Assembly (NCBI GenBank): GCA_938009055.1 | Contig: CALLIO010000328.1 | Coordinates: forward strand, 1-8,712 | Direction of reading: 5' to 3' | DNA from: an uncultured Altererythrobacter sp. | GTDB lineage: Bacteria > Pseudomonadota > Alphaproteobacteria > Sphingomonadales > Sphingomonadaceae | DNA length: 8,712 nt | In this document: piece by piece, positions 1 through 5,347 of the stretch | Numbering within the stretch: the stretch's first letter is position 1 | Layout of the letters: every line of letters starts with the position of its first letter | Notes under the pieces: generated by a model | The model's database searches: none | Seen by the model: only the letters and a program-made list of their open reading frames with translations | What the model was told of the DNA's origin: nothing | Made by a program: the position numbers and the translations under genes

Positions 1-32
1 CTTGGAGAGGGAAAACCAAGGATGACCAATGA
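1..32 (+). CDS. C-terminal end of an upstream phage gene (partial, frame uncertain)
   Basis: All three forward frames are open at the left edge, so a gene probably runs in from outside. The frame I prefer ends at TGA 30-32 and gives an ATGA junction with the next ORF (ATG 29-31), the type of junction used elsewhere in this window. Its visible tail reads WRGKTKDDQ. Alternatives are a frame ending at TGA 23-25 (LERENQG) and one running to TAA 100-102, which would overlap the next ORF. Too little is visible to assign a function. Confidence 0.3.
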   Translation, partial: WRGKTKDDQ

Positions 33-169
33 CGCAAACACCACGACAAAAGCGACAAGCCGAAGCGCGCAAGCTCGAAAAGCGCCTGCCCGTCAAAGCT
101 AAGAGGGGCGGAGAAACCGCGATCGCAGACAAAGACCTACGCCGCATCAAGAAACTATTGGAGCGCTGA
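29..169 (+). CDS. Small, highly basic hypothetical protein (46 aa)
   Basis: A 46-residue ORF beginning MTQTPRQKRQAEARK and ending RRIKKLLER. It is very rich in Lys and Arg and has no hydrophobic segment, so it would be a small soluble, possibly nucleic-acid-binding protein. The start is supported by AAGGA at 18-22, six bases upstream of the ATG, and by an in-frame TGA at 23-25 that rules out a longer version. The stop at 167-169 lies three bases before the next ATG, which fits an operon. I do not recognise a family. The competing frame-1 ORF (to TAA 102) overlaps its first half, and one of the two is probably not translated. Short length is the main reason for doubt. Confidence 0.55.
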   Translation: MTQTPRQKRQAEARKLEKRLPVKAKRGGETAIADKDLRRIKKLLER

Positions 170-172
170 GCA

Positions 173-745
173 ATGGGCAAAACCAAACCCAAAGAGCGCA
201 TCCAGGCGCCAACCGACGAGCAGCTTCTAACCGGCGAGTTTGACAAAACCTCAGTCACACACGTTGATGATGTTCAGACCACCAGCCAAGCATACCGGCG
301 CAGGCAAACCCGATCCGCACTCACCCACATGAACGAAAGAGGCTCGCTAAGCGACGAGCAGCTTCTCTCAGCGCGGGAAATAGCCCTGATAGCCGAATAC
401 CTCCAAAGGTCCGTGGAATCGCGCTGTGCGAGCATGGAGGCGCGTGTCGACTGTTCTGGCTCTGCCAATGGCGCGCTTAACGAAAGCCTGCGCATGATGC
501 GCTTAGAGGGCGCTTACAGCGAATGGCGCACCGGACTGCCGCTACCGCGACGCATGGTGATCGATATGGTGCTTGAGGACAACGACATGCGAGGCATTGC
601 CAAGCGCTACGGTAAGTCATGGCACCGCACGGCACGGCAAATGCTCAAGGACGAGCTGGATCGCTGGCCTGCTTTGGCGAAGAAATATCACGCCAGCATA
701 CGGCATGATGATAAAATTATTGCCCATGCGCGATTAAGTGCTTGA
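173..745 (+). CDS. HTH-containing phage regulator, candidate late-gene (Q-like) antiterminator
   Basis: A 190-residue protein with a good ribosome site (GGAG at 160-163, nine bases before ATG). Residues 1-50 are polar and probably flexible. Residues 56-120 are largely helical. Residues 127-165 (RRMVIDMVLEDNDMRGIAKRYGKS onward, then a basic helix ending DELDRW) have the shape of a helix-turn-helix or sigma region 4-like DNA-binding unit: 'IAKRYGKS' as the turn and 'WHRTARQMLKDEL' as the recognition helix. Phage proteins of this general build (an 'xGxLSxxQLxxAR' helix, a variable middle, a C-terminal HTH) are common just before terminase genes. The C-terminal pattern also resembles the phage-21 type Q antiterminators rather than lambda Q. 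The gene's stop codon overlaps a promoter-like -35 element, and a terminator follows about 40 bases later. The regulator call rests on the HTH-like segment and on position. It could instead be a late transcription activator or an uncharacterised terminase accessory protein. Confidence 0.6.
   Translation: MGKTKPKERIQAPTDEQLLTGEFDKTSVTHVDDVQTTSQAYRRRQTRSALTHMNERGSLSDEQLLSAREIALIAEYLQRSVESRCASMEARVDCSGSANGALNESLRMMRLEGAYSEWRTGLPLPRRMVIDMVLEDNDMRGIAKRYGKSWHRTARQMLKDELDRWPALAKKYHASIRHDDKIIAHARLSA
214..366 (+). repeat. In-frame 15-bp direct repeat inside the 190-aa gene
   Basis: The 15-mer CGACGAGCAGCTTCT occurs at 214-228 and again at 352-366, exactly 138 bases (46 codons) apart and in the same reading frame. 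The copies encode TDEQLL (residues 14-19) and SDEQLL (residues 60-65). The identity covers synonymous positions too, so it is more than a shared peptide motif. The flanks do not match. It may be chance, a short internal duplication, or a DNA site that occurs twice. Confidence 0.6.
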
Positions 746-770
746 CGGGGGCTTTGAAATGTGCAATAGG
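742..770 (+). promoter_or_regulatory. Putative sigma70-type promoter ahead of the terminase genes
   Basis: TTGACG at 742-747 matches the -35 consensus at five of six bases. After a 17-base spacer comes AATAGG at 765-770, a weak -10 (three of six), preceded by TGC at 762-764, an extended -10 element that can compensate for it. The predicted start of transcription is near 777. The -35 overlaps the stop codon of the preceding gene. The position, in the only long gap before the head genes, supports it. The weak -10 hexamer argues for caution. Confidence 0.5.
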
Positions 771-786
771 ACGATCATCAATTTTT

Positions 787-816
787 GCGTCTGCGGGAAA
801 CCGTGGGCGCTTTTTT
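787..816 (+). terminator. Intrinsic terminator between the HTH gene and the terminase genes
   Basis: A 10-bp stem (GCGTCTGCGG at 787-796 with CCGTGGGCGC at 801-810, three of the pairs G-U in RNA) closes a GAAA loop of the GNRA type at 797-800. Six T follow directly at 811-816, then CG and TTT. This is a classical Rho-independent terminator reading left to right. The reverse strand has A, not T, on its 3' side, so it is not bidirectional. It would stop transcripts from the left and from the putative promoter at 742-770, leaving only an RNA of about 40 nt from that promoter unless it is bypassed. Confidence 0.88.
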
Positions 817-924
817 CGTTTCGGCCCCACGGCCATCCCGCCCCACAATCGAGCAAGTAAGCAAGACGCGATAGTCGCGCGGCGGGTAAAATTCACCAAC
901 GAGTAGCGCCAAAGGGTGCCGATT
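817..924 (+). other. GC-rich structured leader before the small terminase gene
   Basis: No ORF is supported here. Visible dyads are GGCC-CCAC-GGCC at 823-834; CGCGA-TAG-TCGCG at 867-879 (5-bp stem); and CCCGCC at 837-842, which can pair with GGCGGG at 881-886 and enclose the second hairpin. A likely ribosome site, AAAGGG, lies at 911-916. The region could be a structured 5' leader, or hold the packaging recognition site (cos or pac), which in many phages lies beside or inside the small terminase gene. I see no direct evidence of cleavage. Confidence 0.35.
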
Positions 925-1245
925 ATGGAAAAGACCAAGGAACCGCCAGAGCAAGATCCGAAGACTGGCCGATTTCTACCGGGCAATAACGGCGGGCCAG
1001 GAAGGCCGCGTGGTGCCCGCGCAAATCTTAGCGAAGCGTTCTTTCGCGACCTAGATAAAGCGTGGCAAGACAAGGGCATAGCTGCCATTGAAGCCATGAT
1101 TGCAGAGCGCCCGCACGAGTTCGCCAAGATGATCGCTGGGTTGCAAACCAAGGAAATTTCAGGCGAAGATGGCGGCGCTATCGAAATGTCTGTGAGCGAG
1201 GTTGTGCTGCGCGGCGTGAAAGCGAGTGACGCAAGCGACGATTGA
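925..1245 (+). CDS. terS: Terminase small subunit-like protein (DUF5681 type)
   Basis: A 106-residue protein that would recognise phage DNA and hand it to the large terminase. Residues 15-39 carry the signature of this phage family: GRFLPGNNGGPGRPRGAR followed by a helix beginning LSEAF. This is a basic Gly/Pro/Arg-rich arm, then helices containing the family-like 'AERPHEFAKMIAGLQTKEI'. The N-terminal arm probably contacts nucleic acid. I start it at ATG 925, eight bases after AAAGGG (911-916). The in-frame GTG at 916 would add three residues but has no ribosome site. The large terminase gene begins inside its last 20 bases. The family is usually annotated only as DUF5681, and the small terminase role rests mainly on position directly before the large subunit. 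Confidence 0.78.
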   Translation: MEKTKEPPEQDPKTGRFLPGNNGGPGRPRGARANLSEAFFRDLDKAWQDKGIAAIEAMIAERPHEFAKMIAGLQTKEISGEDGGAIEMSVSEVVLRGVKASDASDD

Positions 1246-2521
1246 GCTTCCCGAGAAGCTCGAACCGATATTCCTAGGCAAGGCCGATGTAAGGGGAGCC
1301 TATGGCGGGCGCGGGTCTGGCAAGACACGCACATTCGCCAAGATGACAGCGGTTCGGGCCTACATGTGGTCTCAGGCTGGCAGAGAGGGGCAAATACTCT
1401 GCACTCGCCAGTTCATGAACAGCCTGGCCGATAGCTCGCTTGAAGAGGTTAAGGCGGCGATTAGGAGTGAGCCTTGGTTGGCTGCGCACTTCGAGATTGG
1501 CGAGAAGTTCATCCGCACCAATTGCAAGCGGATTAAATACACCTTCGCCGGTCTCGATCGCAACATCGACAGCATCAAAGGCCAGGCACGCATCCTGCTA
1601 AACTGGACCGATGAAGCTGAGCCGGTAACAGACGAGGCCTGGACTAAGCTTATCCCGACGCTGCGCGAAGAGGATAGCGAATGCTGGGTGACGTGGAACC
1701 CTGAGAGCAAGCGCTCTGAGACGCACAAGCGCTTCAGGCTGGCCAAGGATCCGCTTTACAAGGTGGCTGAGATAAACTGGCGGGATAACCCCTGGTTTCC
1801 CGAGGTTCTCGATCGCCAGAGGCAGCGCGACAAGGTCAATCTGCCCGACAAATACGGGCATATCTGGGAGGGCGAGTTCCTTCGGGTATTTGAGGGCGCT
1901 TACTACGCTAAGCATCTCACAATCGCCCGCAATGAGGGGCGTGTGACGCATGTGGGGCTTGACCCGCTGTTGCAGACCTATGCGTTCTGGGACATCGGTG
2001 TAAAGGACGCGACGGCCATCTGGATTGCCCAATTTGAGGGCGACCGTATCAGGGTGGTTGATTACTACGAGGTGGTCGGGCAGCCGCTTGCAGCGCATGT
2101 CCACTGGCTACGCGATAATGGCTACGGCAATGCGACCTGCGTGCTGCCGCACGATGCGGCCCAGCGCGATCCGACCACAGCAACGCGCTTCGAAGACCAT
2201 GTGAGAGCGGCGGGCTTTGAGGTCCACACCATACCTAATCAGGGTAAGGGTGCCGCGATGAAGCGGGTAGAGGTAACGCGCCGCCTGTTTAACAGAATTT
2301 GGATTGACGAGACCAAGTGCGAGTCAGGGTTAGAGGCGCTGTCTTGGTATCACGAGAAACGAGACGACAAGCGCGACGTAGGGCTTGGGCCTGAGCACGA
2401 TTGGGCCAGCCACGGCGCGGATGCTTTCGGCCTGATGTGTGTCGCTGCGCAAAAACCAGAGGCTGACATTCAGCACGAACACGGGAATCATCATGGACGC
2501 GATGGAACAACAGGATATTGA
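1226..2521 (+). CDS. terL: Terminase large subunit, PBSX/Terminase_3 family
   Basis: This 431-residue packaging motor hydrolyses ATP to pump DNA through the portal and cuts the concatemer. The ATPase half has Walker A GGRGSGKT at residues 27-34, Walker B ILLNWTDE at 123-130 (D129, E130 catalytic) and the coupling motif TWNP at 156-159. 'INWRDNPWFP' and 'KYGHIWEGEF' (about 183-218) are typical of the PBSX-type family. The RNase H-like nuclease half has candidate metal-binding Asp at D256 (FWDIG), D310 (PHD) and D399 (SHGADAF). Length is normal. The start is GTG 1226: an in-frame TGA at 1217-1219 blocks anything earlier, and the first ATG falls after Walker A. The ribosome site is poor, so translation is probably coupled to the small subunit, whose end it overlaps by 20 bases. 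Confidence 0.96.
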   Translation: MTQATIELPEKLEPIFLGKADVRGAYGGRGSGKTRTFAKMTAVRAYMWSQAGREGQILCTRQFMNSLADSSLEEVKAAIRSEPWLAAHFEIGEKFIRTNCKRIKYTFAGLDRNIDSIKGQARILLNWTDEAEPVTDEAWTKLIPTLREEDSECWVTWNPESKRSETHKRFRLAKDPLYKVAEINWRDNPWFPEVLDRQRQRDKVNLPDKYGHIWEGEFLRVFEGAYYAKHLTIARNEGRVTHVGLDPLLQTYAFWDIGVKDATAIWIAQFEGDRIRVVDYYEVVGQPLAAHVHWLRDNGYGNATCVLPHDAAQRDPTTATRFEDHVRAAGFEVHTIPNQGKGAAMKRVEVTRRLFNRIWIDETKCESGLEALSWYHEKRDDKRDVGLGPEHDWASHGADAFGLMCVAAQKPEADIQHEHGNHHGRDGTTGY

Positions 2522-4505
2522 GCCTGCCGCGCCCAGTGAGGCGTTGCCGTTGCTCATGCAATATGCGCAGATGGATGGCGACATATCGGAGCATATAGAG
2601 TCGCACGACCTTGCCGCTCTAGCCGATCAAATCTGCGAGCAATACGACCGCGACAAGGAATCGCGCGACAATTGGGAGGATGTTGCAACCAAAGCGCTAG
2701 AGGATATGGCGCGGACCGACTATCCCGACAAGGATTATCCCTGGCAGAAGGCGTCAAACGTCCACTATCCGCTGCTGCAAACGGCGGTTATGCAGTTCAA
2801 CGCACGCGCCTATCCCGCGATCGTCAAGGGCGACGAGGCGGTAAGCGTTAAGGTCGTTGGTAAGGACGATGGTATGCCCATGATGGGGCCGGACGGACAG
2901 CCAATGGTGGTCGGTCCGCAGGGCCCAATGCCAGCGGCTATGGCGGCGAAAATGCCGCCCGAAATGCAGCAGCAGCTTAAGCCTGCGATGGCGCGGCTAC
3001 CGGGCGAGAAGGCCAAGCGCGCTGAGCGCGTTGCGGACTTCATGAACACAGTGCTGTTCTACCGCATGGACAATTGGGAAGGCGAAACTGACACGCTGTT
3101 GTTCCAGCTTCCTGCGGTTGGCGTTGGCTTTCGCAAGAGCTGGTATGACGGCAAAAAGCACCAGTCGCGGTTTGTGCCTGCGCTTAAGCTTGTGGTGGAC
3201 AATGACAGCGCCACACTGGCCGATGCGCCGCAGATTGCGGAAGAGATTGACGGGGTATTTCCCCACCAAATCCGCCGCGACATGGCGACAGGGCGTTACC
3301 GCACGGTTCCAATGGATCCGAACGAGCATGAAGCTAAGACGCTGCTTGAGGTGCAATGCTATTACGACCTAGACGATGACGGCATTGATGAGCCTTACAT
3401 CGTAACGCTGGATTACAAAGAGAAAGAGATTTTGCGTGTTGTGCCTGACTTCGGGCCTGAGCAAATCGAGGCGACTGAAGAGGGTATTGCCTACATTGAG
3501 CGCCGCGAGTTCTACGTCAAATATGAGTTTCTGCCGCATCCTGAGGGCAAGTTCTACAATACCGGCCTAGCGCATCTGCTTGACCAATACACAAGCGTTA
3601 TCAACACGATCCTTAACCAGATGATTGATGCCAACCACGCTGCAACAGCGGGCGGCGGGTTCATTGGCTCTGGCCTGAGCATTCAGGGCAAAGGGCAGGC
3701 GTCTATGCTGCGTTGGCAGCCCGGCGAATACAAAACAGTTTCGGTGGCTGGCGCTGCGTTGCGCGATGGCATTTACGAGCGGACATTTCCGCAAATTTCA
3801 CCAGTTATGTTCAATCTTTTGGATATGATTTTGGGCGCGGCAAAGGACATCGCATCGATCAAGGATGTGCTGAGCGGCGATGCGTCTAACCAAGGGCAGG
3901 TTGGCACTACGCTGGCGCTAATCGAGCAAGGCCTGCAGGTCTTCACAGCCATCTACAAGCGCGTTTATCGCGGGCTTAAGACCGAATACGCGATGCTCTA
4001 CAAGAATATCGCGTTGTATGCCGATGAATCGGTAGCGCAGGATTACATTGAGCTTCTGGACGATCCAGCGGCCAATTTCGCTGAAGACTTCAACGCTGAA
4101 GACATGGACATTCGCCCTGTTAGCGACCCATCCAGCGTTACCAAGATGCAGAAGATGGCGCGTGCTCAATTCCTGATGGGAACCGCTGAGCTGCTTGGCG
4201 CTGTTGGCGGCGATCCACGCGAGGCATTGCAGCGTATGTATGAGGCGGCGGACGTAGAGGACATCGAGAAGCTTCTACCACCGCCGCAGCCTAATCCGAT
4301 GCAGGAAATGGCCGCGAAGATGGAGCTTGAGAACACTCAGGCCGATACGCAGCAGAAAATTGCCAAGGCCGCGAAGGATATGGCCGACGCGCAATCGAAA
4401 GGCCCTGAGATGGCGCAAAAAGGCGCGATCGAGAAGGGTAAGCAAGACATTGAGGCGGCTAAATTGCAGCTAGCTGCGTTTGAGGCGGGTCAAAGTGACG
4501 ATTAG
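2493..4505 (+). CDS. Portal protein, P22-like
   Basis: A 670-residue dodecameric ring protein expected at the unique head vertex, where DNA enters and the tail attaches. Family-like blocks are 'WQKASNVHYPLL' (84-95), 'ARAYPAIVKGDEAV' (104-117), then 'RVADFMNTVLFYRMDNWEGETDTLL' and 'PAVGVGFRKSWYD', and further on 'DLDDDGIDEPYIVTLD', 'EFLPHPEGKFYNTGLAHLL' and 'GQVGTTLALIEQG'. The tail, about 604-664, is charged, Ala/Gln-rich and helical, resembling the C-terminal barrel helix of P22-like portals. Residues 127-170 are an unusual Met/Pro/Gly-rich stretch. I choose ATG 2493 (GGGA at 2483-2486, six bases upstream). GTG 2439, 18 codons earlier, has no ribosome site and would lie deep in the terminase gene. 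It overlaps that gene by 29 bases. Confidence 0.92.
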   Translation: MDAMEQQDIEPAAPSEALPLLMQYAQMDGDISEHIESHDLAALADQICEQYDRDKESRDNWEDVATKALEDMARTDYPDKDYPWQKASNVHYPLLQTAVMQFNARAYPAIVKGDEAVSVKVVGKDDGMPMMGPDGQPMVVGPQGPMPAAMAAKMPPEMQQQLKPAMARLPGEKAKRAERVADFMNTVLFYRMDNWEGETDTLLFQLPAVGVGFRKSWYDGKKHQSRFVPALKLVVDNDSATLADAPQIAEEIDGVFPHQIRRDMATGRYRTVPMDPNEHEAKTLLEVQCYYDLDDDGIDEPYIVTLDYKEKEILRVVPDFGPEQIEATEEGIAYIERREFYVKYEFLPHPEGKFYNTGLAHLLDQYTSVINTILNQMIDANHAATAGGGFIGSGLSIQGKGQASMLRWQPGEYKTVSVAGAALRDGIYERTFPQISPVMFNLLDMILGAAKDIASIKDVLSGDASNQGQVGTTLALIEQGLQVFTAIYKRVYRGLKTEYAMLYKNIALYADESVAQDYIELLDDPAANFAEDFNAEDMDIRPVSDPSSVTKMQKMARAQFLMGTAELLGAVGGDPREALQRMYEAADVEDIEKLLPPPQPNPMQEMAAKMELENTQADTQQKIAKAAKDMADAQSKGPEMAQKGAIEKGKQDIEAAKLQLAAFEAGQSDD

Positions 4506-4734
4506 CCCCGAAGAATTTGCCGAGTGGCAACAGCATCCCGTGACCGAATGGGTCATGAAGGCGATGCTTGGCCATGCAGAGGCGCAAAAGTCCATTTGGG
4601 CAGAGTTGGCTTGGGAAAAGGGCCATGTTGACACGCAAACGCTCACAGAAGCGCGTGTGCGGTCGCATTGCTACCTCGCCATCCCTGAGAGTTCCTATGA
4701 AGATTGGAAGGCGATAAATGATACCGAAGCTTGA
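4495..4734 (+). CDS. Small conserved-looking phage protein of unknown function (79 aa)
   Basis: A 79-residue soluble protein starting MTISPEEFAEWQQHPVTEWV, followed by a predicted helix rich in Ala, Glu and Lys and a Trp/Tyr-containing C-terminus. Small proteins with an 'EWxxHPVT' start recur downstream of portal genes in phages, but I know of no assigned role. The start is GTG 4495, with GAGG at 4482-4485. It overlaps the end of the portal gene by 11 bases, and its own end overlaps the next gene by 17. TTG 4480 is possible but weaker. Its place between portal and co-chaperonin suggests a head-assembly or connector helper role, by inference only. Confidence 0.72.
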   Translation: MTISPEEFAEWQQHPVTEWVMKAMLGHAEAQKSIWAELAWEKGHVDTQTLTEARVRSHCYLAIPESSYEDWKAINDTEA

Positions 4735-5047
4735 AGACTGCAAACCTGGCCTAAGGCCAATGGGTTACAACATCCTGGTTGCGATCGATGAGAAGCCGGA
4801 GAAATCAGAAGGCGGCATTATCCTAACTGAATTGTCGAAAGAGCGCGAAGACGGCGCGGCTGAAAAAGGCCTGCTGGTTGATGCCTCACCAATGGCATTC
4901 AAGGGCGGCGATTGGGGCCATGCGGACGCGCTGAGCATCGGTGCAACAGTGTTGTTCCGCCGTTATGCTGGGACAGAAATCAAAGGCGAAGATGGGCGGA
5001 AATACCGCATCATGAACGACGAAGAGCTAAGAGGCGTTTACCAATGA
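4718..5047 (+). CDS. GroES-like co-chaperonin (Cpn10)
   Basis: A 109-residue Cpn10 homologue, a lid for a GroEL ring that helps fold large proteins in the cytoplasm. The N-terminal strand 'RPMGYNILVAID' (13-24) matches the GroES opening. It is followed by a well-conserved mobile loop KSEGGIILT (29-37; E. coli GroES has KSAGGIVLT), whose hydrophobic triplet IIL (34-36) binds GroEL. The rest continues as a GroES fold: 'SIGATVLFRRYAGTEIKGEDG', then 'YRIMNDEEL'. The ribosome site is excellent (GGAAGG at 4706-4711, six bases before ATG). No GroEL is visible, so it presumably works with the host ring, as T4 gp31 does for its capsid protein. The setting among head genes fits that role. The next gene starts in its stop codon (ATGA). 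Confidence 0.93.
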   Translation: MIPKLEDCKPGLRPMGYNILVAIDEKPEKSEGGIILTELSKEREDGAAEKGLLVDASPMAFKGGDWGHADALSIGATVLFRRYAGTEIKGEDGRKYRIMNDEELRGVYQ

Positions 5048-5289
5048 ACCGCGATATAGGACACAGCGAAAACTTCATCGAGATCGACCTATCGGGCGGC
5101 GATGTTGAATTGCCTGCAAGCTGCCGCGGCATTTACACCGGCAGCGGCGGCAATTTGGTCGTCCAAGGCTGGGATGATAACCAAGACACCACATTCACAG
5201 GGCTTTCCGCAAGCATGGGATTGCCTGTTGGCGTGCGCTTCATTCGCACCGCTGGAACCACCTGCACAGGCTTGGTGGCGCTGCTTTAA
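5044..5289 (+). CDS. Head spike base-like protein (RcGTA Rcc01079 family resemblance)
   Basis: An 81-residue, all-beta-looking protein. Its core fits the small family named after Rhodobacter gene transfer agent protein Rcc01079, a base for spikes on the head: 'LPASCRGIYTGSGGNLVVQG' (23-42), a T/F-containing strand (50-53), 'LPVGVRFIRTAGTTCTGLVAL' at the end (60-80). This strand order (a start like 'RALYVGxxGDLVV', an end like 'VRRIxxTGTTAxxIVAL') is characteristic. The start is ATG 5044, overlapping the GroES stop as ATGA with AAGAGG at 5029-5034. The same frame is open back to 4912, but that stretch lies inside the GroES gene and is probably not coding. It is the last gene of the tightly overlapping run that began with the terminase. 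Confidence 0.72.
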   Translation: MNRDIGHSENFIEIDLSGGDVELPASCRGIYTGSGGNLVVQGWDDNQDTTFTGLSASMGLPVGVRFIRTAGTTCTGLVALL

Positions 5290-5294
5290 GAGTT

Positions 5295-5326
5295 TCCCTG
5301 AAAGTCAGGGATAGGCGGCCCGCCTA
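5295..5326 (+). promoter_or_regulatory. Two abutting hairpins in front of the scaffold gene
   Basis: TCCCTGA (5295-5301) pairs perfectly with TCAGGGA (5305-5311) around a 3-base loop. Immediately next to it TAGGCG (5312-5317) pairs with CGCCTA (5321-5326) around another 3-base loop. No T-run follows, so this is not an intrinsic terminator. In RNA the two stems could stack, and they end ten bases before the scaffold ribosome site (AAGAG, 5336-5340). A role in RNA stability, processing or translation of the head genes is inference. Confidence 0.6.
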
Positions 5327-5347
5327 GGGGCAAACAAGAGTAACAAC

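Noticed and set aside
22..102. 26-aa ORF from ATG 22 to TAA 102
   Set aside because: It overlaps the 46-aa ORF, which has better spacing from its ribosome site and to the next gene. It may instead be the tail of an upstream gene, which cannot be decided from the window.
916..924. GTG 916 as start of the small terminase gene
   Set aside because: It lies within the likely ribosome site (AAAGGG, 911-916) that serves ATG 925, and it lacks one of its own.
717..1334. 205-aa open frame on the minus strand
   Set aside because: It lies opposite the terminase genes and the terminator region. It has Ser/Pro/Arg-rich low-complexity composition and no recognisable motif, and all supported neighbours are on the + strand.
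1598..2104. 168-aa minus-strand open frame inside the large terminase gene
   Set aside because: It is fully covered by a gene with clear catalytic motifs, so it is a shadow of that coding sequence.
2439..2492. GTG 2439 as start of the portal gene
   Set aside because: No ribosome site. ATG 2493 has GGGA six bases upstream and a shorter overlap with the terminase gene.
4480..4494. TTG 4480 as start of the 79-aa gene
   Set aside because: TTG is the rarer start, and the GAGG at 4482-4485 falls after it. That GAGG is correctly placed for GTG 4495.
4912..5043. N-terminal extension of the spike base protein to a start near 4912
   Set aside because: This part overlaps the well-supported GroES gene and has Arg/Cys/His-rich shadow-like composition. 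ATG 5044 has a ribosome site and an ATGA junction.
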